Assembly (NCBI RefSeq): GCF_003025595.1
Contig: NZ_PYMI01000004.1
Span: 186,001-250,000 of the forward strand
Origin: Photobacterium ganghwense
Lineage (GTDB): Bacteria; Pseudomonadota; Gammaproteobacteria; Enterobacterales; Vibrionaceae
Direction: 5' to 3'
DNA length: 64,000 nucleotides
The notes beneath the pieces are model-generated. The model had not been told where the DNA came from. It made no database searches and worked only from the letters and a program-made list of their open reading frames with translations. Numbering within the stretch: the first letter of the stretch is position 1; each line of letters begins with the position of its first letter. The translations under genes and the position numbers were made by a program. Of this stretch, positions 17,126 to 26,607 are shown in pieces.

Positions 17126-17147
17126 TCGAAGAACGCATTTGGGTCAT

Positions 17148-18089
17148 TTATTTGAGATATTCAGCCAGGAACGGCGCCACTTTATCCATCGCCTGTCCCA
17201 CCGCTTCAGGGTGGTCATACAGTTCGTAATGTGACCAGTTCTCCAGATCGACCAGTTTGCGATCTTTCGACGCTACGGCTCTGCCATAGATCTCCTGCCC
17301 ATCACGAAATGCTCCGAACGCCCCAACTTTCTGCCCAACCACTGCCATCATTGGTTGCGTCATCAAGGTTTCCGCAAAAGCGAATGCATCCCAACTTAAC
17401 GTTTTTTGTGCATGAGAGAACAACATACGTGTTGCGCCACCTTCAGCCTGGCCTCGCGGTGTTTTATAGTAATCAGTTGCTTCAAAAACATCGCGTTCAG
17501 TCAAACCATTTTCTTTGGCAAATTCAAGGCTTGGCGGTAAAAGTTCATTCACTTGCAACTCAGCACCACGGGCTTCTGCAGTGCGTTGCGCCGCCATGGC
17601 TTCAAGAGCGCCGATTGGGTTATACAAACTAAACCCTTCACGGAACAAACGTCCAACGTTAACTGGCGTAATACCAACCACGGCTTTTAAACGTTTTTCT
17701 GTCAGTGCCGAGTTTAGAATATAACCACCACCGCCACAGATCCCCAGTCCACCGATTCGGGTTTCATCGACATAAGGTAATGTTATCGCATAGTCGATCA
17801 CGCGGCTGATGTCCTCAACTCGCTGAGTTGGGTCTTCCACGTACCGAGGCAAACCACCCGACTCACCTTGGAAACTGGCGTCAAAGGCGATGACGACATA
17901 ACCCAACTCCGCCAGAGCTTTGCCATAAACAGCACTGGATGTTTGCTCTTTACAACTGCCAAATGGATGGACACTGATCATAGTCGGATAACGTTTTGAA
18001 TCGTCAAAGCCGTCCGGAAGCAGAACTAACGCAGCCATATCCCAGGCCATATCAGCATTTCGGAAGGTCACTTTTTTGATGTTCATCAT
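17148..18089 (-). CDS. Alpha/beta hydrolase, dienelactone-hydrolase-like (paralogue A2)
   Basis: 313 residues. Same layout as the gene at 12690: VHPFGSCKEQTSSAVYG, FDASFQGESGG, LGICGGGGYI nucleophile elbow (Cys), WSHYELYD with the His. The two share long stretches of identity and form one subfamily. Located 22 bases from the flavodoxin gene on the same strand. Substrate unknown; related proteins act on small esters, lactones or halogenated acids. Confidence 0.8.
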   Translation of the reverse strand: MMNIKKVTFRNADMAWDMAALVLLPDGFDDSKRYPTMISVHPFGSCKEQTSSAVYGKALAELGYVVIAFDASFQGESGGLPRYVEDPTQRVEDISRVIDYAITLPYVDETRIGGLGICGGGGYILNSALTEKRLKAVVGITPVNVGRLFREGFSLYNPIGALEAMAAQRTAEARGAELQVNELLPPSLEFAKENGLTERDVFEATDYYKTPRGQAEGGATRMLFSHAQKTLSWDAFAFAETLMTQPMMAVVGQKVGAFGAFRDGQEIYGRAVASKDRKLVDLENWSHYELYDHPEAVGQAMDKVAPFLAEYLK

Positions 18090-18146
18090 TCAACTCCTGA
18101 CATGAAGGCTCATGACATTGAGCCTTCATAATTGATTGGCTTGTGG

Positions 18147-19061
18147 TTACAGCGTGCGCTGAAAGAATGGTGCCAGCACACCGATTGCTTCAGCAATCGG
18201 AGACTCTCCGTCGTAGAGATCCATGTGATTAGCTCCATCAACGACATACATTTGCTTATCGTTGCTCGCGGCACGAACCATCAGGTCATCACTCATCCAT
18301 TTACTGCCTGCATTACTACCAACAACTGTAAGTAAAGGTTGAGTTAAGAAAGCTTCTGCTTTGAAGAACGCATCATAGGCAATGATTTGTGTCAGACTAC
18401 GAGCGGTCGCGAAGCCAGGCGCAGTGCAATAGGCCGCGCGATCGGTATGGTAATACTCCCAGGCCTGACGCAATTCTTCGTTAGGTGCATCTTCTTCTTT
18501 CATTGGAGCCATTGGGATTGTCGCAGGCTCGGAACCACTCGCATCTGCGGTTCTCGCACCAGAACCAGCTTCAAGAAAAGGAATGGCATCGCTGTCTTTG
18601 ACATTATTGTCCCAACCGTTTCGGAACATTTGCCCAATGTTAACCATGCTCACGGTACCCACCGCTTTGATACGACGATCATTAATCGCTGCGTTTGCAG
18701 TATAACCAGCACCGGCACAGATACCCATCGCACCAATGCGATCGCTGTCGACATATTCCAGAGTCGTTAGGTAATCAATAACCGCACTTACATCTTCAGT
18801 ACGTACATGAGGGTTTTCCAGTTGACGAGGACTCCCCGTACTTTCACCTTGATAAGAAGCGTCATATGCGAGCGCGATAAACCCCTGTTCAGCAAGCTTT
18901 TTAGCGTACGTGCCCGCTGTTTGTTCTTTGACACCCCCACCTGGGTGCGAAACAACAATCGCTGGGTAGCGTTTGTTCTCATCGAAGTTTGTAGGGAAGT
19001 TAATCAGTCCGGCTAGCGTAATATCCAGACCGTTTGTGTTTGGGAAGTAGACTTTATTCAT
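18147..19061 (-). CDS. Alpha/beta hydrolase (paralogue B1)
   Basis: 304 residues. VVSHPGGGVKEQTAGTYAKK, then YDASYQGESTGSPRQLENPH, then MGICAGAGYTANAA as the nucleophile elbow with Cys, and GANHMDLYDG at the end with the His. The subfamily differs from A1/A2 by CAGAGY rather than CGGGGY and closely matches the gene at 24010. Same strand as A2, 57 bases apart. Confidence 0.8.
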   Translation of the reverse strand: MNKVYFPNTNGLDITLAGLINFPTNFDENKRYPAIVVSHPGGGVKEQTAGTYAKKLAEQGFIALAYDASYQGESTGSPRQLENPHVRTEDVSAVIDYLTTLEYVDSDRIGAMGICAGAGYTANAAINDRRIKAVGTVSMVNIGQMFRNGWDNNVKDSDAIPFLEAGSGARTADASGSEPATIPMAPMKEEDAPNEELRQAWEYYHTDRAAYCTAPGFATARSLTQIIAYDAFFKAEAFLTQPLLTVVGSNAGSKWMSDDLMVRAASNDKQMYVVDGANHMDLYDGESPIAEAIGVLAPFFQRTL

Positions 19062-19355
19062 TTGGATTGCTCCTAACTAGAGTTCGTCGTTATCAGGAGG
19101 AATTGATGTACCAACGATTGTCGTCTGCTCCTGACATAGAGCTATTATAGGTAGGTGGCAATTCGTATGTTTGCCTAAAATGACGAGCTACTTGCCTGAT
19201 TTGTTTTTTATGCCTGAAATAACGAAGCCGGACGCTTTGCTTGAGTAAGCCTCAGCAAAATATAATCATAACACAATGATAAATTTATATTTTTCATGAA
19301 AACTCAAAAACACCACCCTGTCGAATTCAACAAATTCTTAGTGCTGCCACCGGGT

Positions 19356-20483
19356 TTACTCCATCGATTTATGCCAGTTATGCCAGTCCAAAAACGCAAA
19401 ACAGGCAAGCACAAGCCCTATGATAAAAATGACAAAATACGGCGAAAGAATAAGAATCCATAAGCCCGACAACCCCGTCAGAATCCCTCCGAACCAATGC
19501 AATTTCGACTTGATGTTTAGCATGCTCTTAAGAAATAGACCTTGCATGAGTAGAAAGACTCCAGGCCCAAGCGAAATCATTAACCCAGTGGATAAAGCTG
19601 CATGACCGACGGGATGATGGACAACGTTTTCGTTTCCGACCGCCAACACAATTAGGCAGGCTACCATTATCGTCATGATATTCATGGCATAGTGACTAAT
19701 TCTAACTGGATTTATCGTAACGATAGCGTGCGCTTCAGCATGCTTTTGGATGGAACCAAATGCCAATGCCCAAAGTGAAATCGTAATCAATAAAGCGCAC
19801 GAACCCGTAAATATTGTCATCAAGTCTGTAGGGGCTTTTGCTATGGATGCTCCCGTCATCAAGATTGTTTCACCAAGCGCAATAATAATGAAAAGGTTAT
19901 ATCGCTCAAGCATATGTTCCGCGTCAAAAGGAAGTTGTTCAAAGTTCAAACGATATCCTGGGATTGGGTGAGCGAGATAAGAGCCCAGTAAATCCATTAA
20001 GACCGCGGCGCCCCACCAAAAAAGCCTCGTATCCGAATCAGCCTGTGCACCTAAAATCCACAACGGCGAGGCAAATAGAAGCCAGATCAATAATGCCTTG
20101 AAGTGCCGTTTATAATCTTTGGTTGGGGCATTGATAATCGTCCAGATTGTGCGGCCAATCTGAATGCATAACATGGGGAGAACAAAACTCCAGGGGGCAA
20201 CACTAAAGGCAGAACCGATGGCGGCGTTCATGATCAATCCAAGCATAGTGACCAATAACAACATCATGGTACACGTTGCTCTGGACACCGGAATCATTGT
20301 GGCCGCCCAACTGGTATAAGACCAGACTGAGAGCACAGCAACGAGCAGGGTCGCTGTTTCGGCAAAACCTCGCCAGCTTAGATGCTCAGCAAGATGATGT
20401 GATAACTGTATTAGGGCAAAAACAAAAATGAGGTCAAAAAACAGCTCCAAAGGCGCAATTTCATAGTCTTCTTGTTTTTGCAT
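19356..20483 (-). CDS. Low-temperature-requirement A (LtrA) family membrane protein
   Basis: 375 residues, mostly hydrophobic, about ten membrane segments. The N-terminus PLELFFDLIFVFALIQLSHH and the middle ERYNLFIIIALGETILMTGA are the signature segments of the LtrA family. Members are integral inner-membrane proteins whose biochemical role is unknown. It stands alone on the minus strand in the metabolic cargo, with 290 bases on its left and 178 on its right. Confidence 0.85.
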   Translation of the reverse strand: MQKQEDYEIAPLELFFDLIFVFALIQLSHHLAEHLSWRGFAETATLLVAVLSVWSYTSWAATMIPVSRATCTMMLLLVTMLGLIMNAAIGSAFSVAPWSFVLPMLCIQIGRTIWTIINAPTKDYKRHFKALLIWLLFASPLWILGAQADSDTRLFWWGAAVLMDLLGSYLAHPIPGYRLNFEQLPFDAEHMLERYNLFIIIALGETILMTGASIAKAPTDLMTIFTGSCALLITISLWALAFGSIQKHAEAHAIVTINPVRISHYAMNIMTIMVACLIVLAVGNENVVHHPVGHAALSTGLMISLGPGVFLLMQGLFLKSMLNIKSKLHWFGGILTGLSGLWILILSPYFVIFIIGLVLACFAFLDWHNWHKSME

Positions 20484-20608
20484 CGCGAAATCCCTACGGG
20501 CTTTTAAATGGCCTCGGTCACTGAACCCTTATTTCGAATTTCATCATACAGAGCTTGGTTTGAATACGTTAAATCATAGGCGGTCACGTAAGGACTTTCC
20601 AAACGAAA

Positions 20609-20633
20609 ATGGCCCTAATCAATAGGGCCATTG
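20609..20633 (-). terminator. Stem-loop after the old yellow enzyme gene
   Basis: AATGGCCCT / AGGGCCATT inverted repeat around AATCAAT, 28 bases after the oxidoreductase stop on the minus strand, followed there by TTTTCG. Probably its intrinsic terminator, with a weak T tract. Confidence 0.55.
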
Positions 20634-20661
20634 GACGAAAGTCAATGATGTATACTCGACA

Positions 20662-21801
20662 TTATGACTGAACAGGAAACCACCCCGGCGTCGACTTTAT
20701 GACTTCCCATAACTTCGCTGGGACTTGCAGCCCTTCGGCGCTATCAGCCAGATCTAACGCCTTACGAATATCCGGGTCACGTCCATCTTGCGCCATTTCG
20801 ACCCACGTTGGGTTCATCACCAAGCTGCGTCCTACCACAACAAGTGGCATCCCGATGTTAAGCACGTTGCGAGCCTCATCAGGAGTACGTACCTCACCAG
20901 CAGCCATCAATGGAACTCGATCAGCCACACGCTCGATAAAACGTTGAGCCGTCGTTTTACCACTGGTGTCATCCTGCGACTGACCAGAAATAATGTTGTA
21001 CAGCGAAGTGTGCAAGTAATCGATATTACCTTCTTCGGCCAATCTTTCCGACAGCACTAACGCATCATCAATCCGCAACGATCCCTCGCCCGGCTCTTCC
21101 GGTGAAATACGATAGCCAAGCAAGAAAGGACGGCTTGCATGTTCAGATATCACTCTGCGAACTTCACGCACTACTTCCAGAGGGAAACGCATACGGTTTT
21201 CAAGAGAACCGCCCCATTGGTCATTGCGTTGATTAAAGAGTGGCGACAAGAAGTTCTGAATCAGAAATCCATGCGCACCATGTAGTTCTACCCCATCAAA
21301 ACCCGCTTCAATCGCTCGACGCGTGGCTTGGCCAAAATCACGAATCAATTCCAGAATTTCTGCTTCTGTTAACTCACGACTTGCCAATTTACCATCGTTA
21401 AATGGCCCTTTCGGTGCCGCTACGGCACTGGCACTGGCACTGACTAATTCACCATTGGGGATTAAATCCGGCACTGCTTTATTACCCGCATGGAACAGCT
21501 GTAACACCGCGACCGCACCGCCACTTTTGGAAGCATCCGCAAGTTTGCTCAGGCTGGGAATAAAGCGATCGTCATACGCGGCAAATTCATCGGTGAATCC
21601 AATCCCGCTGGGTTGAACATGACTGCATCCTGTTAGCATCAAACCCACGCCCTGGGCACGAGCGCGGTAGTACATGAGTTCTTCATCGGAGATGGTTTCG
21701 TCCGGATTGGATGACCAAGTCGTCATTGGTGCCATCACGACTCTGTTGCGCAATGTCACGCCATTGTCGAACTTAAAGGATTGAAATAATGCATCTTTCA
21801 T
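20662..21801 (-). CDS. NADH:flavin oxidoreductase, old yellow enzyme family
   Basis: 379 residues. FMN barrel of the OYE/NADH-oxidase family: VVMAPMTTWSS at residue 21-31, catalytic His in GVELHGAHGFLIQNFLSP, active-site segment YRISPEEPGEG, and GEVRTPDEARNVL near the FMN phosphate. Lacks the C-terminal FeS and FAD domains, so it is the single-domain type. Such enzymes reduce activated C=C bonds of enones and quinones, fitting the alcohol dehydrogenase and SDR genes in the same element. Confidence 0.88.
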   Translation of the reverse strand: MKDALFQSFKFDNGVTLRNRVVMAPMTTWSSNPDETISDEELMYYRARAQGVGLMLTGCSHVQPSGIGFTDEFAAYDDRFIPSLSKLADASKSGGAVAVLQLFHAGNKAVPDLIPNGELVSASASAVAAPKGPFNDGKLASRELTEAEILELIRDFGQATRRAIEAGFDGVELHGAHGFLIQNFLSPLFNQRNDQWGGSLENRMRFPLEVVREVRRVISEHASRPFLLGYRISPEEPGEGSLRIDDALVLSERLAEEGNIDYLHTSLYNIISGQSQDDTSGKTTAQRFIERVADRVPLMAAGEVRTPDEARNVLNIGMPLVVVGRSLVMNPTWVEMAQDGRDPDIRKALDLADSAEGLQVPAKLWEVIKSTPGWFPVQS

Positions 21802-21891
21802 TTCTGTTTATAACCTCTAAAAACACTATCTATTGGTGTAACCCATTCATAATCACGGGATTGAGTTTCACTCAGCTGCCACTAACGTGTG

Positions 21892-22722
21892 CTATAAATC
21901 GGTCGATTGCGTAAGGCTTGCGAACTCGTGAGTTTCTGCAATTCGTGCCTCTAACGAAGGCATCACGAAATCAATTGCGTCATTGCCTATCAACAGTTGC
22001 CGTGGCTGCTTTTCTAAATTAGCGACTTGAACGATCACTTGGGCCAACTTGGCTGGATCTCCTTGCTGCTGGCCGTCGGCTGCAGCAAGCCGGTCGCGTG
22101 TATTGCCATAAGGCTCGTAATCGTCAATGTGGTTTTGACCGTACTCCGCCGACTGATCATTGAGGAACTCGGTCCGGAAAAAGCCCGGCTCAATCGCCGT
22201 CACTTGAATGCCCAACGGCGCGACCTCATCAGCTAAAGCCAGAGTCATCCCTTCAACGGCATATTTTGAAGCGGAATAGAAAGTCGCATTGGCAACCGCT
22301 TTGACGCCAGCAATCGAAGACGTATTAAAAATCCGCCCACTGGCCTGACGCCTCATCACTGGCAGCACCGCACGTAATACGTTGGCCATGCCAAATAGAT
22401 TGGTCGCAAACTGGGCTTCAATTTGCTGTGCCGTTGCTTCCTCAAAACGCCCCAATAAGCAATAACCAGCATTGTTGACCAACACATCGATACGACCAAA
22501 ACACTTTACGGCTTCGTTGACTGCAGACTGAGCCTGTGGCTCACTCGCGACATCCAACTCTAAAAATTCGATGCGATCTGTGGGTACGTTAGCGAAGAGC
22601 TTCCGAAGACGCGCTATATTGCGGCCAGTCGCCACGACTTTATCACCCTGATCCAAAGCGGCTTTAACGATGGCTGTTCCCATACCTCGGGTCGTGCCCG
22701 TGACAAACCAAATACGAGTCAT
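21892..22722 (-). CDS. Short-chain dehydrogenase/reductase
   Basis: 276 residues. TGTTRGMGTAIV cofactor loop near residue 8, VLVNNAGYCLLG, catalytic Ser in NTSSIAGVKA, and YSASKYAVEG (Y-x-x-x-K, residue about 153). Classical SDR with NADP preference likely because of Arg after the second strand (ATGRNIARL). It has no near neighbour within 90 bases on its left and 180 on its right, so it may be transcribed alone. Substrate unknown. Confidence 0.88.
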   Translation of the reverse strand: MTRIWFVTGTTRGMGTAIVKAALDQGDKVVATGRNIARLRKLFANVPTDRIEFLELDVASEPQAQSAVNEAVKCFGRIDVLVNNAGYCLLGRFEEATAQQIEAQFATNLFGMANVLRAVLPVMRRQASGRIFNTSSIAGVKAVANATFYSASKYAVEGMTLALADEVAPLGIQVTAIEPGFFRTEFLNDQSAEYGQNHIDDYEPYGNTRDRLAAADGQQQGDPAKLAQVIVQVANLEKQPRQLLIGNDAIDFVMPSLEARIAETHEFASLTQSTDL

Positions 22723-22901
22723 AATTTCTCCTCAGTAAAATAAGGGTAAAAATGTACCGTCATTCAGAAATATCTTCGTTAACAAAAACGGAAGACATTA
22801 GCGCTCCAGTACACGCCCCAAAAGACGTGCACATATAAATAACAGTGAGAATGAACGCGCTGACCAGAAAGGTATTTCGTCAACGCAGAGCGTGCTTACT
22901 C

Positions 22902-23540
22902 TTACATGAAATAGGGCTGATCGCCGTCGGTATTCGGTTTATTGACACCGAGGTTTGCACCCACATAAGTCGCTGGGTTTAGAATGACTTGCGTAATAAG
23001 ATCACCGACACTTTTTCGTGACACGACCGTACCTTTGAATGCTTCATTCTTCGCTGTGATTTCATAGTCCACTTCGTCTTCATCAGTCAGCAAAGCCGGA
23101 CGCAGAATGGTGTAATCCAAACCCGACGCTTCGATTGCATCAGCCGCTCGCCGATAGTACTTTAGCGACTCACCAATAATGGCATCGTTCCATTCGCCAA
23201 ATTTGCCAGGGATTTCATCGTAGATCCCCAGAGACAACACGAAGATCAGACGCTTCACGCCAGTTTCCTGCATTGCATCGATCACAGCGGCTGTCTGGGC
23301 ATAGAGATCATCACCGGCTAAGTTGGCATAAACAATATCCTGCCCGTCCATCGCGGATTTAAGCAGTGCTCGGTCTAACACATCTCCCACAACAACTTTC
23401 GCCTTCGCAGAAGCAATGTCGACGAGTTTTTGGGGGTTACGCAGCAGTAACGTTTGATTTAGGGTTGTTTGCTCATTCAATGATTTCACAACCCACTGCG
23501 CAATTTGCCCGCTGGCACCAAGTACAAGAACATTACTCAT
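22902..23540 (-). CDS. NAD(P)-binding protein (YwnB/YbjT-like atypical SDR)
   Basis: 212 residues from the ATG at 23540 (MSNVLVLGASGQIAQWVVKS); the GASGQIA loop sits at the usual distance from this start. Later segments YANLAGDDLYAQTAAVIDAM and DYTILRPALLTD resemble proteins that bind NAD(P) and reduce or sense flavins and quinones. A 55-base gap separates it from the DUF1330 remnant on the right. Confidence 0.75.
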   Translation of the reverse strand: MSNVLVLGASGQIAQWVVKSLNEQTTLNQTLLLRNPQKLVDIASAKAKVVVGDVLDRALLKSAMDGQDIVYANLAGDDLYAQTAAVIDAMQETGVKRLIFVLSLGIYDEIPGKFGEWNDAIIGESLKYYRRAADAIEASGLDYTILRPALLTDEDEVDYEITAKNEAFKGTVVSRKSVGDLITQVILNPATYVGANLGVNKPNTDGDQPYFM

Positions 23541-23595
23541 ATCACTTTTCCTCATCACAATCGTTTAGATGTATCCCCTGCTTTAATAGAGAAAC

Positions 23596-23882
23596 TTAGT
23601 TTCCATCAACCATAAGCGCTCGGTACTTAGCCCCTTTAAAGCGGTATTGCACAACCTGTTGGTAGGCTGGACTGTCATACCAAGCACGTGCTGCGGCTTT
23701 CGTTGGAAATTCCACAATGATCACACCCTCAGGTTCTTCACCTTCTAATGTTTCCAATGCTCCGTAAGACGAGAGCACGTTAACTGTATGCCCTTCAAGG
23801 GTTGGGCGACCAAATTCATATAGGTATCCAACGCCTCTTGGTCTTGCGTGCTTTCCCGAGTAAAAACAATGAACGTTGACAT
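23596..23882 (-). pseudogene. DUF1330-family gene broken by a one-base frameshift
   Basis: The start at 23882 has a good ribosome site (GAGGAATATTAA) and reads MSTFIVFTRESTQDQEALDT in one frame; the DUF1330 continuation PTLEGHTVNVLSSYG then VEFPTKAAARAWYDSPAYQQ lies in another frame. The switch is at about 23,795-23,805, where a single lost base in a GGCCCAACCC-like run would explain it. DUF1330 proteins are about 95-residue ferredoxin-fold proteins of unknown role. A sequencing error in the run is the alternative. Confidence 0.75.
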
Positions 23883-24009
23883 TTAATATTCCTCAAAATG
23901 CATTTGGCTTGGGTATCAACGGCTTATCAGTCCAATTTGCGTGCCGCTATATGACCAATAGTGGACAGTGGCACCGATAATTGAGCCACTGCCCGATCTC
24001 TGTTACCGA

Positions 24010-24927
24010 TTACTTCAGCGTCTCTTTAAAGAACGGAGCCAACTGCGCTACCGCTTCATCGACATACGGTAGTACGTCGTAAAGAGACATATGATTAGCA
24101 CCGTCAACAACATAGAGCGTTTTATTCTTGCTGGCCGCACGAGCAATAAGGTCATCACTCATCCATTTGCTGCCAGCTTCGCTACCTGCAATCGCAAAAA
24201 TTGGTTGAGTCAGGAAAGCTTCCGCCTTGTGATAAGCGTCATAGGTGATGATCTGATTCAGGTTACGTGTCAGTGCGAAACCCGGTGCGTTTGGATGTTC
24301 ACAACGGGGTGTATGGTAGTATTCCCATGCTTCGCGTAGCTCCGCATTGGGAGCATCTTCTTCACGCATCGGAGCCAGTGGAATGATCGCATACTCACCG
24401 CTACTTACATCTGTCGTACGTGCATTAGAACCGAACTCCAGATAACCCACTGCGTCAGCATCTGCCACAGTATTGTCCCAGCCATTGCGGAACATTTGAC
24501 CAATGTTAACGGCACTCACCATGCCCAAAGCTTTAATACGACGATCATTTATTGCCGCATTTGCGCTGTAACCCGCGCCGGCACAGATACCCATTGCACC
24601 AATCTTATCGCTGTCGACATAAGGCAGTACGGTTAGGTAATCCACCACAGCGCTGACATCTTCAGTGCTTACGTAAGGGTTTTCCAATTGGCGCGGTTCT
24701 CCAGTGCTTTCACCTTGATACGAGCGGTCAAACGCAATGGTAATGAGGCCATGTTCTGAAAGTTTTCGGGCATACAGACCCGCCGTTTGCTCCTTCACGC
24801 CACCACCAGGGTGGGAAACAACGATGGCTGGATATTGTTTGCTTTCGTCAAAATTGCGTGGGAAGTTGATCTCAGCAGAAATCTCGATGCCTTGACCATT
24901 TAGGTTTTTGAAAGTGACTTTAGACAT
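24010..24927 (-). CDS. Alpha/beta hydrolase (paralogue B2)
   Basis: 305 residues, closely related to the gene at 18147: VVSHPGGGVKEQTAGLYARK, FDRSYQGESTGEPRQLENPY, MGICAGAGYSANAA nucleophile elbow (Cys), GANHMSLYD with the His. Divergent from the second LysR gene (127 bases), which probably controls it. With A1, A2 and B1 it makes four related hydrolases in 12 kb. Confidence 0.8.
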   Translation of the reverse strand: MSKVTFKNLNGQGIEISAEINFPRNFDESKQYPAIVVSHPGGGVKEQTAGLYARKLSEHGLITIAFDRSYQGESTGEPRQLENPYVSTEDVSAVVDYLTVLPYVDSDKIGAMGICAGAGYSANAAINDRRIKALGMVSAVNIGQMFRNGWDNTVADADAVGYLEFGSNARTTDVSSGEYAIIPLAPMREEDAPNAELREAWEYYHTPRCEHPNAPGFALTRNLNQIITYDAYHKAEAFLTQPIFAIAGSEAGSKWMSDDLIARAASKNKTLYVVDGANHMSLYDVLPYVDEAVAQLAPFFKETLK

Positions 24928-25054
24928 ATCTCATTGCTCCTGTAGCGATTCACCGTTCGTCTTAGGATGACGTAAACTTGAAGCAATCTTAGTGAACGAA
25001 CTGTATATGATAAATATCGTTTCACACACATGAGTGTTAAGTTAAACTAAACAA

Positions 25055-25978
25055 ATGCCTATTGAACCTTCTCTTATCTCTTCACTGACGTGGTTTGCTC
25101 ACATTGCTCGCCACCGAAGCTTTACGAAAGCCGCCTCAGAAATGGGGGTAACGCGTGCTGCATTGTCGCAGCATCTAAAAGCGCTGGAACAGCAACTCCA
25201 GGTGCGATTGTTGAATCGCACCACTCGTAATATGTCACTGACAGACGAGGGGCAACGTCTACTGGATATTATGCATCCTTCTCTGACAAGCATTGAGCAA
25301 GTCGTTAACGAGTTAAATGATTCCCACATTGAACCGTCTGGACTGATACGTATCAGTTCATCCAGGACTGCCGCCAGACTTCTTATCGAGCCACATATTG
25401 GTGAGTTTTTGTCACGTTATCCAAAGATACGGTTGGAGTTAATGATGGACGACGGATTCACAAATATCGTGGCAGATGGGTTGGACGCGGGTATTCGCTT
25501 GGGGGTAAGTTTGGATGAACATATGGTCGCCGTTCCCATCACTCCCCCTTTGACGACGGCAATCGTGGGCTCCCCACAGTACCTGAAAAAAAATGGGATT
25601 CCGCAAAGCCCCAAAGATCTGGAGATGCACAACTGCCTCGCCTATCGATTTACTTCCAGTAGCACACTCGATCATTGGGCGTTGACGGCGCCAGGCTCTG
25701 ACAGTCATACCGTTGTCTTTGAACCTAAAGGCAATGCGGTGTTCAATGATGACAACAGTATGCTCCAAGCCGCAATTCAGGGGGTAGGATTAGTTAAGCA
25801 CATTGATTTATGGGTACAAGAGCCCATAAAAGATGGAAGACTGACGCGAGTTCTTACCCCATGGTGCAAACCTTTCCCAGGCTTTTACCTCTATGTTCCT
25901 TCACGCGAACAGATGCCGAAAAAAATCAGAGTTCTCATGGACTTTCTGATAGAAAAGCGGGAACTTTTCACGCCATAA
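25055..25978 (+). CDS. LysR-type regulator (paralogue 2)
   Basis: 307 residues. Winged helix SFTKAASEMGVTRAALSQHL then LEQQLQVRLLNRTTRNMSLT, then effector domain. It is a paralogue of the LysR at 13863 and like it is divergent from an alpha/beta hydrolase, so regulator-hydrolase pairs appear to have duplicated together. An intrinsic terminator follows at 25,984. Confidence 0.87.
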   Translation: MPIEPSLISSLTWFAHIARHRSFTKAASEMGVTRAALSQHLKALEQQLQVRLLNRTTRNMSLTDEGQRLLDIMHPSLTSIEQVVNELNDSHIEPSGLIRISSSRTAARLLIEPHIGEFLSRYPKIRLELMMDDGFTNIVADGLDAGIRLGVSLDEHMVAVPITPPLTTAIVGSPQYLKKNGIPQSPKDLEMHNCLAYRFTSSSTLDHWALTAPGSDSHTVVFEPKGNAVFNDDNSMLQAAIQGVGLVKHIDLWVQEPIKDGRLTRVLTPWCKPFPGFYLYVPSREQMPKKIRVLMDFLIEKRELFTP

Positions 25979-25983
25979 AAATG

Positions 25984-26010
25984 TAGCCCCAAAATACTGG
26001 GGCTATTTTT
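25984..26010 (+). terminator. Intrinsic terminator after LysR paralogue 2
   Basis: TAGCCCC / GGGGCTA around an eight-base loop, then a T tract (TTTTTTT). It begins six bases after the LysR stop. Confidence 0.9.
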
Positions 26011-26142
26011 TTATCCTCAACCCTGCCTGTCCATACAGAATTAGATTGCCTTCAAAATAATTGCTAAAGCAACGATAATTTCCTATCATCCGCTCCACGC
26101 CACCACGAACGGCATACAGAAAGCTTGATATGAGGCATGACT

Positions 26143-26607
26143 ATGCAAGAAAAAATCGCACTTCTTCACGAACTCACGAATAGTCTTCAACCAGTAAGAC
26201 GCGCCTGGAAACGAGCGGTATCTGAAGTCATCGCGGACTACGGCATCTCGATGTCTCTGGCAAGCGCTGTTGTTCTTGTGTATCGAAATCCACAAGGTTT
26301 AAATCAGAAATTATTAGCTGAGGAAATTGGCATCAATCCTGGCGCTTTAGTTCGCCTATTGGATCAAGCTAGCAATGAACAATTGCTAGAGCGCCGCGAA
26401 GACACTGCCGATCGACGAATCAAAACTCTGCATATCTTGCCCAAGGGAACCGAAATCGCGGTAAGCATAGAGCGGGCTGCCGACGCGTTGCGTCTTGAAC
26501 TGATGAATGACGTTGATTTGGCAGCGATTGAACAAGCAACTCAAGTATTACGGTTGTTTGAAAAGCGGGCCAACGAGTTTGTGCTGCAATCTAAGTCAAA
26601 GAAATGA
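26143..26607 (+). CDS. MarR/SlyA-family regulator
   Basis: 154 residues from the ATG at 26143 (MQEKIALLHELTN). Winged-helix core LLAEEIGINPGALVRLLDQA with the wing ERREDTADRRIKTLHILPKG. Its stop overlaps the start of the efflux gene (ATGA), so it is the first gene of the efflux operon and probably its ligand-responsive repressor, in the way SlyA sits beside ydhIJK. Ligand probably an aromatic carboxylate. Confidence 0.85.
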   Translation: MQEKIALLHELTNSLQPVRRAWKRAVSEVIADYGISMSLASAVVLVYRNPQGLNQKLLAEEIGINPGALVRLLDQASNEQLLERREDTADRRIKTLHILPKGTEIAVSIERAADALRLELMNDVDLAAIEQATQVLRLFEKRANEFVLQSKSKK

